From Liquidambar formosana (taxonomy: Eukaryota; Streptophyta; Magnoliopsida; Saxifragales; Altingiaceae), in the NCBI GenBank assembly GCA_039720395.1, contig CM077826.1:31554810-31618809 (forward strand): a DNA stretch of 64,000 nt. Direction: 5' to 3'. The position numbers and the translations under genes were made by a program. A model generated the notes under the pieces. The model did not search any database. It saw only the letters and a list, made by a program, of their open reading frames with translations, and had not been told where the DNA came from. Positions 1-13,700 of this stretch are shown here, in pieces (position 1 is the stretch's first letter; each line of letters starts with the position of its first letter).

Positions 1-69
1 TCTATTTCTCTTTAGGTAGATGCAACACAAAGATGAGTAACATAGGACAAAAACCAAAAAATCACTTAC

Positions 70-193
70 AATTTGGCATGAGTGTCGCACAAAGCTGATT
101 GTCGCAAATCAATAAGACGGATTGAACCTTTTGAACTACTATATGCTAACATATTACAATGGGTGGGGTGAAACTCCGCTGATGTTATCACCT
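70..193 (-). CDS. PP2A-B55: B55 exon 8 (residues 285-326)
   Basis: 124 nt, completing Glu285. Encodes [20 protein letters not shown] then [20 protein letters not shown], a further WD40 blade. Acceptor TTGCAG, canonical donor GTAAG at 69. The remaining exons lie left of position 1; bases 1-69 are intron. Confidence 0.93.
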
Positions 194-877
194 CTGCAAG
201 CATAAATCACAAAAATAGGCTCAAGGCTCAAGCATGGACTACCAATATACCATCAACCAGAAGCTTTGCAGTTAACACCAAACAAATTGCTGCTAGAAAG
301 GAAAGATTGCAACTAATTCCTTGGGGCATTTTTAGAAATCACAAAAGTTGGCCAAGCATAAAGGTATTAACGGCTGGCTACTATAATGAAACCAGACTCC
401 TCACATGTTTGTGAAAAATGTCACTGTTAATTCTGACCAGGTACATAACCGTCTAACACAATTTATTGAGTTTCCCAAACAGGCCCAATTGTCATTAGAT
501 CACATAAAGGTAATGTAAGATTACTGAAATGGACGAAAGGAAATGGTGAAAAATAAAAATAAAAATAAAAATAAAATAAAGAGAAAAGAAAAACACACAG
601 GATGAAAAAAAATTTCAATGCATAACTAAGTAGTAGAACATATGCAACTTCATAAAACCAGAATACGCTGAACGTATTCTTTAAATTATTAAAGGAATCC
701 AACACAAGAAAAAGTTCAGGATATGCCTGAATATCAGAATACTAAAAACCGTACCAGTTAGATCTTCCATGTTGGCAGGCTTCACGTCAACAATGTTGAA
801 ACTTTGATTACTAATTTCCAAATTCCAAAGGTTTATTCGCAGATCATCAGCTGATATAAAAGTTTCACCATCGCTAC

Positions 878-917
<40 letters not shown>

Positions 918-1574
918 GAGTCAATGAATTTTCACCATACCAAAGATGAAAGTGCAACTAGATATCATGGCCACAGGCACAGAAAAAATTGCAAACTAAA
1001 ATTTCCATTTACATTGTTACCACAATACAAAAGGTATCCAGCAACTGAGGAATTTGATAAGAATAACCAAAATGTAATATGCAGAGAGAATAAAGGCAGC
1101 AGGGGATGACACTGCCTGCAATAACCCAAAAAGTACTACCCCATCTACAAGGTCTCCTCATTGGTTCTGTGACAGAGAGTACCCTTCATAATCAAGAAAT
1201 TAGTGAGGGCATCGTATGGATTACTGAGAAGTGAGAACAAGCAAGTCTTAGAATCCTAATGATTTAACTTTTGAAATGTATATACAAAGTCTCTATCTTA
1301 GAAAAACTTTTGATCATTACACCCTTATTTTAAATTTTAAATACTTATTTACCCCCCATATTTAACCAATTAAGAATGATTATTTTCTAGCAAAAAAGAT
1401 AATGATATCCAATTCATGAATTCTACGCAGCCTCTACTACTATGCATGTCTCCTAGCTAACTTATTCCTACGATGACTCCTAGCCATAGAAGGAATTTTG
1501 ACCTATTGTGTTGAGCGTCCATTCTAATGACTAAAATCAATAAAAATAAAATAACAAATAATTAGATTTCCACG

Positions 1575-1616
<42 letters not shown>

Positions 1617-2201
1617 ATGAGAATTTATTAATTTTCATATATTTTTTATTATTTAAATATTATTCGTGTGCAATGCACGTGTGCTCATATCTAGCACATA
1701 TATAATCCTGATCAAGGGAGCACATACTCACCTAACTTATATCAGCACCATGCATTAGGGGTTGTACCCCGTGCATTGGCCCAATGTACCTGTAACCCAC
1801 TAATGCATGAGATACAACCCTCAATACAAGGGCATACACAAGTTTTTACACAAATTCTTACACAAGTTTTTAGATGACCCATCTCAAACTCATATTTTGC
1901 GAAACCCACTGTTAGATTAGATAGTCCTTCCCATGTAGGTCATCCATGCCAAAAATCAAGTTGATTGAAGATGGGTCATCTAAAAACTTGTGTAAGAATT
2001 TATATAAAAAGTTGTGTATGTTGATCTTGACCCATATATATATATATATAGTCTTGAACATAAGTTATATCAGCACCATGCATTGGAGGTTGTACTTAGT
2101 GCATTGGCCCAATATACCATGTAACCCACTAATGCAGGAGGTACAATCCCCAATGTGGGCGTTGATATAAGTTATACCAGCATGTGCTCACCTGATCATC
2201 A

Positions 2202-2260
<59 letters not shown>

Positions 2261-4704
2261 TAGATATGTAAATAATTTTGTTGATATTTTTAGTAAAAGG
2301 TTTATTTTATTTTGTACTATGAAATTTGTATAACATATATTTATTGATTTGATATTAATTTTCATGAGATCTGGACTTCTTTTTTGATAACGGAAATCAT
2401 ATTTGATTTAATTTTTTATTTGAAGGAAGTCCAATCCAAATCCAAATCATATTGACTTTTGTTTTAAAAACAAGTTTTTATTCACTACAGCTCACCTTTT
2501 TTTTTTTTTTTTTTTTAACCCCTGATAAAGAATTCACTTCAGCTCGCTTCATATTTCATCTTAGTTGTATTGCTGATACTATATCTAATTAAATATGTAT
2601 AAACATAATAAGTTTTTGCTTTGAAATTTTTTTAATGTTTGATTGATTTATTACATCACACTTCCTAATCAATTTAATATTCTAAGAAGTAATAATTTAT
2701 TTGTAAATAAAACTTGATTTCTCAAGCAATCAAATATTGTCCAACTCTGCTCCCTCTCTATATCTTAATAAATATAAATGTAAAAGCTTATTTTTAATTT
2801 TGTCTATAATTTTTAATTTTAGAACTAAAAATTTTAAATTCCCGTCAAACATAATTCAAAAAGTATCCTTATATAAAATAAAATTTATTTTTAAAAATTA
2901 TTAATGCCTTTGAAATTTTAAAATCAATTATAATTGTAAATTATTAGCTACATTAACATTATTTATTTAATATATTTAAGTCTACGAGATCTAAATATGT
3001 ATGTAACAGGAAAAATGTATAATTATTTACCATTTTTTTTCTATATTATTACTATTATTATTACCTAAAACTGTTCACGTGTAAAGCAGATGTGCCATAA
3101 CTAGTTATAATTAATAGTGGCTTCTCTAGTTCTGTGAAACTTTTGGGGTTGGCAAATTGAATCCTACTCTGCAGTCTTGCTTTTAAAATGCCATGCCTTC
3201 AATCAAAACATGATACTGGAAAAATAAACAAATAAAAAAGGAGATAGAGGAGAAAAGAGAGACAGAGACAGAGAGTTCTAAGAACTCAATCCACATCTTC
3301 TTGGAACATTATGTGCGAGCTCCGCAAGGGGAGGCGATACAGTATTTTTGTTTAATTATCTATCACTTCCTACTTTGATTTTCTTCCTTGTTGATAAAAT
3401 CCAAATTCAAATCTTTGAAAGAAGATTAACATATACTTTAAAAAAAACAATTATTACAAATGAAACATAAAAGTATGACTTCAATATAAGATTTGGATCC
3501 ACCTATTATTTGATATAGAATTGATATGATAGTCATGAGCATGAGCATACACTCTTCGACATCTAGCCATCAGGCTGGTCTCATGGCTAGTCACCTACAC
3601 ATTGTACATTGTAATTGTTAGTGCTGCAGAAGATCATGAGAAGAAGTTGCCAAAATGAATGACATCAAAGAACAAACAATGAAATAACAACTACGTAGTC
3701 CTAAGGTGCTATGGGTGCTTAGGTCTTCAAACACTCAAGATGTCAAACACAACAAGACATATTCCTGCCGACATATTCCTGCCTGTAGTGTAAATTAAAA
3801 CCCAAAAAAAAAAAAAGCATATTTTGAAACCAAAACATAAATACAAATTTATCAAAGAGAGGGAAAAAAAAAATGTAAAAGCTGGCCTATTAAAATCAAT
3901 TGCATAAAGCAATGTGCTAATAGCAAAAAGGTCGCAGGTTTATTTTGTGTGCTTTGTGCCCCACTCAGGAGTGCCATGGGCAGTTCCCAGCCCCAGACCT
4001 AATTGAAAGCAAGACAGGCTTCACAGGTGCTGCGCTGCACCTCATCCCTTTTTTGTGCATTTTTTTATCTGCCTTTTCACGACACTGCCAGGTATTTTAG
4101 GGTATACTCAATGACACAATTCAAGATACTGAAATTAAGACTTGTTTCAAAACCATTCTTCCTTAAAGAAAACCAATAGATTGGGTTGAGTACAACTACC
4201 ACAGGTAAATGTAAAGATTGAATGCCCCCTGGTGGGAATGGATAGTCATTGCTCAGGTAACTGTACGATCTGTCTGGGCTTCCTCCATTTGCAAGATATG
4301 ATTTAGGGCTAGATGAAATACTTGAACTAGCAACACTACCATTTCCTACAGCTTTTGAAGGATCCACATTCATATCAGAAATTTTCTTGACCTTCTTTTC
4401 TTGGACCTGTTCCATTTTCAAAAAGAAATAACAAAGATATCACAGGACGTAGTATGTACCATCCATGAATCACAAATTATCAAAGACTACATTATATTTA
4501 CTTGACAATTTGACATACTAGTCAAGAAGGAGAAAGTAATAAATTGGCAAGTTCTGACACTTACCCAACTATTGTACAACTGTAAGCCCAAATTCTGAAC
4601 ATGGAAAACTCATTGCAGACATTTATATATGCTACCATCACAGTTTAGTAACATTTGTCACACCACATACCTATATATATTTATCATTTCCTTATATATA
4701 TCAT

Positions 4705-4759
<55 letters not shown>

Positions 4760-7700
4760 GCCATGATTATGTACCATAATGTGCAACTTTACTCCTATTC
4801 AATATAAAGGTACCACTGAACCACTGTACCAGGCATCCACTGTACACAAATTCATTAACAACATGAACACATTCAAAAGAAAATTTAACCATTGATTGAA
4901 AATGCCCACAATTATTAATACATAAAAGCATAGTCCTCGAAGATCTCCCATATATATTTACATATATAATATATATAATTGAACAATATTTAACCATTTG
5001 TTCAGGGGCCGGATTGGACTTACTACCAGAGATGTAATCTTTGGCACAATCAATCAACAAATTGTAAACCAGGAGGCTTTAAAATGCTATAGGACAATTT
5101 TCCTTTCCTACCTTCCAAAACTTAATGGTTTTATCATTAGTCGATAGAAGAAACAGGGCACCATTGGCTGTTTGGCACCATCTGATCTTGTTGATTTTTT
5201 CTTCTATTTCCAAGCTCTTCAGGTAGTCAAACTGAACACATGAAGATGCAGACACAGCACCATAAAATTAAAATCCAGAGTCCAGAAAGCAAAAGGTAGA
5301 TATATACTTCGAGAAACAAAAACTAATGAAAAGAAATACCTCAGGTTCATGACTCTGAAATTCTGTTTTGTAACGGAACTCAGGATGCCTACTAATTGGA
5401 TAATCCATCCTCTCCAGATCCCTTCTGGGTCCGCCATGCTACATATTGCAATGTACAAATATATTTAGTATTACAACAAATAAGAAACAATAAGGCAATT
5501 TATTCAGTTTAGAGTCAACAAAAAATGCTTGCAAAGGTTGGAAGAACACACGTCCTTTGTATCGGTCCTCTCAAACAGAACCACCCGGCCCCCACGATCA
5601 CCCGTAGCGAGATGGTCACCAGTTTTATCAAACTCAATTGCTGAAATGATGTCAACTGCAACAAGAAACACAACATTATAAGCAAACAAATTAAAAAATC
5701 CATTTCACACCAAAATGCAACAAGGCTGCAGAAATTTTACTGAAATAAGCAATTAGCATGAGCTTTGCTATCATTGTGACAAATGACTCCAAAAATTACG
5801 AAAGTCCTGAATTATTATGTGCATGCGATGTTGTAACTTTAATTTAGTGCTTAAAGTTCAACAAAATAACAAAATCTTTCATAAATAATGAAAACACTGC
5901 ATATAATTTCCCAAAAATATGTGAAAAATATCATATAATTCGAATAATTCCAAATGAAATGCTATTTGTTTTTATAGCATGCATTTTTGTTCCTACAATC
6001 AGTTTCAACAAAAACTTATTGAACCTTTTCCTAAGTTATTCCCAAAACTGTTGCCGGATGCTGAGTTATTCCTGACTAAAAATAACTCAAAATTCCACAT
6101 TTTATTTTGGGATAGGAAACAAATTGAATTAATGAAAAAGAAACAAAGTGGACCAGAAGTCCATCAGAGCCTAGAGAACAACAGAAGAAAAAAAAAACAG
6201 GCTATTCAAAAGAACCCCTGAACAGAACAGCAAGTAACCAAACAAACAGTCCAACCTCATGGTAGATAAAAGTGACCTCCCACACACATCCTTCTAGCTC
6301 ACTTTGAAGAACAAATCTGTACACCAATGCCAATTGCAAATAATATGGATTTTTTTTTCAAAATTTTGAGAATAAAAATTTAAATTAAAAAAACAAAAAA
6401 AAAAACCCTAAAAAGGGGCTACCTGCAAAAGGCTTACCATCCGAGTCCCAAAACCTAAAGAAGAAAGAAAAAAAAAAAAAGAACACAAATTCTACCCCAA
6501 AATGCCTCCAACTCTACTTGCTTGTCATTAAAAATCCTCTCGTTTCTTTCTAACCAAATAACCCACAGAACAGCTGACGCTAGATTAACTAAATGGGGAG
6601 AAAAAGACTTTAGTGTTATTCGCAACATAGTTAGCTCTTAATTTCTTTTATTTTTCAGATATATGTTTCCTAGGTAGTAGGGGTACTTCAGTAGCAGGGA
6701 ACGGGCCAGTCTAATGGGCTTTATGTCTTTTTGTAATGGGTTGTGCCTAAGTTATTCATGGAACTAATAATTAAAATCCTTGTTAAATTAGAAACCGAGA
6801 AGAATTAGAAACTTGATGGAATTAGAAACTTAATTAACTTGGTGAGGAAGTTTATTAGAACTCTATAAATAGGTTTGTAATAGCCTAATAGGGGTGAAGT
6901 ATTATGGAATAAAATAGGGATGCAACACAACACTAGAATAATGTTGTATGTGGCTATTATGGTGGGCTTAAGACTATTGATTTTAGGTGTTGAAGGGTAG
7001 AAGGCTTTGTAGATGAAATAGGGTTGGGGTAGGTCAAGAATTAAAGGTAAAAGTGGCTGGAATTTCAGTAAATAGGTTGCTGGAATTTTTGGACATCAGC
7101 TAGTTTGAGGTTTAGGATGTTAGGGGAAAGGCTTATGATGGTAATAGGGTTAGGGTTGTGGGAGTAGGATTTTAGGTTGAGAACACAAGGAAAATAGGGA
7201 CTGACTGAGGGCTAATTAGAAAACACAGCACTACAGAGAATTGAAGAAAAGCGGAGAAAAAGAATTAGAAGAAGGAAGAACCTAGGCAAACATGCCTTCA
7301 ATAACCAAACCAAAAGACTCAATTTTTCATTAATCAAAGTCTAAATTCGTTTTGGTACAATAACCCTTATTTATAGGCTCTAGAAAACTTGTTAGGCAAG
7401 TAAAAACCTTCTAAAAAACAACGCTAACCAATATGGAACAAACGAAGACTCAAACTCTACTAAAATAGAAAGTTTCTAAACTTCTAATGTACTCAAAGTA
7501 AGAAATAACACAAAATAGAAACTTTAGAAAATAGAAAACCTAATCAAATTCGAAAGCATATAAAATAGAAAGTCTGAAAATTACTAAAATACCCCTAACC
7601 ATGAATAAGACTTAATAAAATAGAAACTAATGACTCAAACAACTACCATAGACACTTTTCTTTGGACCAAAAGGCTTCTTCACTGTCATGGGCCCACAAG

Positions 7701-10700
7701 CACAAACTTAGGCTTCAAAAAAGGGGTACTTCTTCTCTAACCAATTAAGAGCTACGCCATCAACTCTCCCCCTTTAAAAAGAACTCAACTCCATCGAGTT
7801 TGAATATATACCAAGAATGGAATCTTCATATTCGATGCGCTTATGAAGGAAAGATCTCGCCGACCTCTTCAGCTCTAATGGTGGCAAGTCTCTAGCAGGC
7901 ACAAACTCCATCTAGAAGTTCCCATGCTTGAAAGAATATCTATTATTGTAGCCACAATGTTGCACCTTCCTATCAAACAGCCACAATTGTCCCAACAAGA
8001 TATGGTACAATTTCATAGGTAGCATATCACATTGTACAGCATCAACTAATCCTTCAATGGAATAAGTCACCAAACACCTCTCATGAACTTTGAGATTGGT
8101 GTTGTTTACCCATGGCACTTTATATGGGTTTGGATGTGGCTCTATTTGCAACCCAAGCTTGCGGGTAGCATTCTTTGAAACAACATTAGTGCAACTGCCA
8201 GTGTCAATAATCATAGTACATAATTTCCCATTACACCAGACACTTGTTTGAAAAATTGTTCCTTCGCCAATCTTCCTTTTCAATCTCCTTTTGCATAGTG
8301 AAAAGAAGGCATAAATTAAGCAAGGTTATTGTTTATCATCACTACCATTGTAACCCTTGTTGTCACCAATTTCTTCCTCGGCTTCTGGCACGACAATTTC
8401 CTATGCTTTCTGCTATAGAGTAGCAGAGGCAATAAGAGCTTCCTTGTCTGCAAAAGTCACTAATCGAGTTGGACATTGAGCTGAAAAATGTGAAAATCCT
8501 TTACATTTATAACACTTATATCTCAGCTTTAGGCTTAGAACTTGAACCCACATCACTTTGTGCACCCATAGATGTTAAGAACAAGCAATTCGATTGTCAG
8601 AAGTAGTGGTACCACCCTAGAATTTGTCAACTCACTTTCGACTTGCATTTACCTCTATTCTCTCATTCCTATTAATGCTTTCAGTTGGAGCTCTCACAGA
8701 TGCCTTTTTTTTTTTTTTTTTATACTCTTCTTCCATTTGGTAAGCAACTTGAACAGCATCAATCATGATGTAAAGTCGACTAGCAATCAAACAGGAGGAA
8801 ATATGAGGGTTCAATCCTTGGCAATACAAAGAGATCATAACATCTTCATTCTATGGAAATTCTGGCCTCATCGCTAAACTATAGAACTTGTTAATATACT
8901 CCTCAACAAAATAACTTCCTTGCCCCAACAGCATAAATTGCAAGTGAACTTGTTGTCTGTAATTAACCAGTACAAAGTAACGTGTCACTGCAGTCTTTGT
9001 GTCATCCCATGATCTAACGGCTGCATAATGTGTTTGTTGGTACTTTCCCCACCAAACTCTATCTGTCCCCTTCAATTTACCCTCCACAAAGAAGAATAAT
9101 TGCTCATCGATCAAACTATATCATCTGAAAAACTCTCTAAACTATGTAACCAGTCATAAAATACTTCTGGATTGCTTTCCCCAAAAAAATCAATAACTTC
9201 CAATTCAACCCCTTTGCCTACATCTACTAATCTAGGCTCTTCTTGAAATCGAACTTGCCCTTGGGGTGGCAAGATTTGTTCTCGATCAACTTGGTGATTG
9301 AGGGTTGATTGGTTGAAGAAGAACCTAGATTTGCAATCATTTCAGTTACACTAAGCCTCATCCCAAGGACGACAATAGCAATAGCATCCACAGTGGTCTT
9401 TAGAGAACCTAATGATGCTTCAATTGAACTGACCCTTTCATTCAAATAAACTAAAGCCTTCTTTTTGTTGTCACAATCTTGAGACAGCTTCTACCTTGGA
9501 TGAAAGCTTGGCATTTGTAACCATGGTTAAACAATCTTGAAAAAAGTTTGATGTGAGAAAAAAATAAATAGGGTATTTTGCACTGATACCAAACTGATGC
9601 AGCACAACACTAGAATAATGTTGTATGTGGTTGTTATGATGGGCTTAAGCCTTGTGATTTTAAGTTTTGAAGAGTACAAGGCTGTGTAGATGAAATACTG
9701 AAATAGGGTTGGGGTAGGTCAAGGATTAAAGGTAAAAGTGGCTGGAATTTCTGGACAGCAACTAGTTTGAGGTTTAGAATGTTAGGATAAAGGCTTATGG
9801 TATGGCAATAGAGTTAGGGTTGTGGGAGTAGGGTTTTAGATTGAGAACACAAAGAAAATTGGGGTTGATTAAGGGTTAATTAGAAAACACTACACTATAG
9901 AGGTTTGAAGATAAGAAGAGAAGAAGAAGAAAGAACCTAGGGAAGCATGCCTTCAATAACAAGATCAAAAGACTCAATTTTTCATTAATCAAAACTTAAA
10001 TTCGTTTTGGTACAAGAACCTTTATTTATAGGCTCTAGAAAACTTGCTAGGAAAGGGAAAACCTTCTAAAAACAACACTAACCAATATGGAAATCAACAA
10101 GGACTTAAACTCTACTAAAATAGAAAGTTTCTAAACTTCTTTTTTTTTTTGGTAAAATAGATATTCATTCAAAGTCTGGGGTGAGAAACACCAACCAGAT
10201 CCGCAAAAAGCAAATTACATAGTCCCTCAGGGGCGGGGGATCCAAAATAAGAAAAGTACAAGCAGTGTCATGTCCCATATTAGCTAAAAAATCAGCACAT
10301 TTATTCCCCGCACGCAGAGTGTGTTGAAGGGAGCAGTTCCAATTTTGGGCCAAAAGGGCTCTACAGTCAGAAATAAGGCATGCATCCTGGTGATATTAGG
10401 TGGAGCCATTCCTAATCAGGTCCACTGAGATCTGGGAGTCAGATTCCACAATTAGCTGAGTAATACCCATATCCCAAGCAAGTAGCATTCCTTGGCGAAG
10501 AGCCCATAATTCTGCAGTTGTAATTGTGCAGGTGCCTCTATTGCCAACAAATCCCTTGCGCCAGTTGCCTTTGTCATCACGAATGAGTCCCCCAATGGCA
10601 GCTGGGCCAGGATTGCCTCTTGAACTACCATCTGTGTTCAACTTAGCCCAACCCGCTAAAGGATAGGCCCAGGAAACATATTGAGGGAGGGAGGGAGTAT

Positions 10701-13700
10701 GGGCATAAGAGGGCCCAAATCCTGTCAACAAGTCATTTGCCATGGAAAAAATATCTCTACAGACTTCCTCAACATTGCGGGGCACCAACTGGATAACTTC
10801 CATATTTCTAGATTTTCAAATATTCCAATTGATGGCAAGAAACAAAAGGGTCCAGGGGATGTGAGAGTAGCAAAGAGGGATGATAGTGGACTTACTTAAA
10901 TTAGCACTAAACCAAGAGTCATGAGAGAGGCTAACCAACCAACGCCAGTCAGTAGGAGAAATAAAGCTTTTCGAAACTCCTTGAGCCATTGGACAATCCC
11001 GTAAAACATGCAAGGAGTCCTCAATAGTTAGTCCACAGCGTTGACAGAGAGGGTCACTAGCCATGTGACGATGATATCTGACATCATTAGTAAGCAAACT
11101 ATGATGTTGGAAAAGCCAAATAAAAAGTTTCAGTTTCTGAGGACCTTTGAGAGCCCAAATCCATTTCCAACGACTTTCCTCATTAAGAAGGGGATTCTGA
11201 GACAATAAAAACTCATAACCAGATTTCGAGGTGTAGACTCCTTTAGAAGAGTGTCTCCAAGTAAAGGAGTCTGTAGCTAACGTGACTTGAGATAAAGGAA
11301 TCCCCATAATGAGATTAACAAGGGAGATAGGGAGGGGAGTCTGGAGCTGGGTCAAGTTCCACCTCCTGTCATGATCCAAAATATCACAGACTCTAAGATT
11401 AACCTCATGATCAACAATGTCACAGTCAATAAGTTCAAAAATTGGTTGATTACCAACCCACCAATCAAACCAAAAAGAAATGTTCGCACCATTGCCCACT
11501 TGATGACCAATATCATCCTTAACATAATTAAAACTTTTGGAGATACCTTTCCATGGAGAAGAAGCATAGGCTTTAGGAGAGTGATCAAAAAAGGAAGATC
11601 CCTTCAGGTACTTAGCTTCCAAAATTTGAGTCCATAGAGCCTGGGATGTGTTAAGAATCTGCCAACCAAACTTAGCCAGTTGAGCTGCATTAGCCAATCG
11701 GGTGTCTCTAATACCAAGACCCCTGTAGATTTTGGTTTAATAACCTTTTTCCAACCCACCAGATGCACCTTCTTTTTCTCTAGATTGCTCGACCAAAGAA
11801 ATTGTCTGTTAAGGCGATCCAATTTGTCACAAGTGTGGGAAGGCAAACAAGAAGTTTGCATAGTATATGTAGGAATAGCAGAGGTAACTGATTGGATAAG
11901 CGTTGCTCTACCCGCAAGATTAAGGCATTTAGCTTTCCAGCCAGAAAGACGAGTTTGGACTTTATCAATTAACTCAAAATAAGTGCTTTTAGTAACCCTA
12001 GAGTGATGGATAGGGAATACCAAGATATTTCCCCAAATTTGAAGTAAGAGGGATATGACAAGATTGTTGAATTTGCCGCTGGAGTCCCCTGTTAGTAGAA
12101 TGGGAGAGAAAGATCTTGGACTTGTGAAGATTGATATTTTGTCCAGAGGCTAGGCAGAATTCATTAAGGGTGTCCATTACCACATTAGCTTGAATTAAGG
12201 AAGCTTGACAGAAAAGAAGCAAATCATCAGCAAAGAAAAGATGGGAGATAGCCGGACCTTGCATAGAAGCTTTGGCAGGGTTCCAAACATTGAGGCCAAC
12301 TTTTTGGGATATAAGTTGAGAAAGCTTTTCCATGTAAAGGACAAATAGATAAGGGGACAGGGGATCACCCTGCCGAAGACCACACTTAGGTTTAAAATTT
12401 GAAAGAGACTCCCCATTCCAAAGAACCGATAGGGAAGAAGAGGAGACACAAAACATGATAAGATCAATAAGAGAGAGAGGGAAACCAAAGTCAAACAAAG
12501 CTTGTTGAAGAAAGTCCCACCTAACTTTGTCATAAGCCTTCTCCAAATCAATTTTAAAGACCATATAACCAGTCTTGCTTTTGGATTTCTGGATTGTATG
12601 CAAGAGTTCTTGAGCAATAAAGATGTTATCCGTTGTATGCCGACCCGGAACAAAACTACTCTGAAGAGGACAAACTAACTCTTGAAGTAAAGGCCTAATT
12701 CGATCCACAATGACCTTAGTGAGAATCTTGTAAGTCACATTACATAAGGAAATAGGACGAAAATGATGAATGGTTTCAGGGTAAGCAATTTTGGGAATCA
12801 AGGATAAGAAAGTATGGTTAGTACCCTCAGGAAAAGTCCCATCCACAAAGGCCTGCGCTACCAACAAGTGAATCTTAGAACCCACCACATTCCAAAGTTT
12901 TTGATGAAAGAAGGCTTGATACCCATCCGGGCCAGGGGCTTTGTACGGCTTCATAGAAAAAAGGGGCTTTGTACGGCTTCATAGAAAAAAGGGCTCGACG
13001 AGTCTCTGCAAATTCCACTGGTATAACAAGAGAATTAGCAACATCTGTTGATAAGGAGGGGCCAAAAGTCTCCTCTAAATAGATAGAGAAATTTGAGCTG
13101 GGAGGACTGAAAAGATTGATGAAGTGCTCCTGAACATGAGTACGCAAAGAGCTCTGCTCAGTCAGCCAAGAGCCATCAGGAATCTTCAAATGGATTCAAA
13201 GTAAGAAATAACACAAAATAGAAACTTTTAGAAAATAGAAAGCCTAATCAAAATAGAAAGTATATAAAATAGAATGTCTGAAAAATTATTAAAATACCCC
13301 TAACCATGACTATGACTTAATAAAATAGAAACTAATAACTCAAACAACTAGCATGGATGCTTTTTTTTGGACCAAAAAGGCTTCTTCATTGTCATGGAGC
13401 CCATGAGCATAGGCTTAGGCTTCCCAAAAAGGGCATTTCTTCTCCAACCAATTAAAAGCTACGCCATTAAATAGTTACTTTAAGTTGAGTGTGGAACTCT
13501 TCTTTGTGTTTTTGAATCTGGATCTCAAACAAACCCTAGTAGCTTAGGGCTATGTTATATGGATACTTCAAAATGTATGAACTATCCATGTTGGACATGT
13601 GTGACATGAATGTGGGTACTCTTTCCGGAGACTTCAAAATAGTGAAAAATCTTTGGAAAGTAGACAAATCCGACACCTGGACACATACCCACACCCAAGT

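Larger units (their letters stand above)
10141..13192 (-). mobile_element. 5'-truncated LINE (L1-like) inserted in an LTR
   Basis: Non-LTR retrotransposon on the minus strand. Its poly(A) tail is the T run at 10141-10150. ORF2 contains reverse transcriptase, a zinc-binding region and RNase H, but the 5' end starts just before the RT domain and the endonuclease is missing. The flanking LTR sequence resumes cleanly. The presumed target duplication (AAACTTCT at the left, a similar but diverged string at 13180-13192) is imperfect, so the right border is uncertain by about 10 bp. Confidence 0.88.
6918..13469 (-). mobile_element. Ty3/gypsy-like non-autonomous element, gag + protease only
   Basis: Complete insertion bounded by a perfect 5-bp duplication AATAG (6913-6917 and 13470-13474). 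On the minus strand the 5' LTR is 13469-9596 (interrupted by a LINE) and the 3' LTR is 7762-6918. The LTRs read TGATGG...GCATCA, with the terminal bases mutated in places. The primer site TGGTATCAGTGC (9592-9581) fits initiator tRNA-Met with one mismatch, and a purine tract AAAGGGGGAGAGT abuts the 3' LTR. The interior is only about 1.8 kb: gag, a CCHC knuckle and an aspartic protease, with no reverse transcriptase, RNase H or integrase. It must have used enzymes from another element. Without the LINE it is about 3.5 kb. Confidence 0.88.
9596..13469 (-). repeat. 5' LTR of the gag-PR element, split by a LINE
   Basis: Homologous to 6918-7762 from TGATGCAGC at 9596 to the end at 13469. The homology is interrupted at about 10140 and resumes at about 13193 (TTCAAAGTAAGAAATAAC). 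The insert is a minus-strand LINE. Confidence 0.88.

Noticed and set aside
3935..4060. Possible tRNA-derived SINE
   Set aside because: A GTCGCAGGTTT string hints at a B box, but no A box at proper spacing and no flanking duplication were seen.
4767..5060. 97-codon minus-strand open frame between B55 exons
   Set aside because: It lies wholly in intron 4 and does not match any part of B55.
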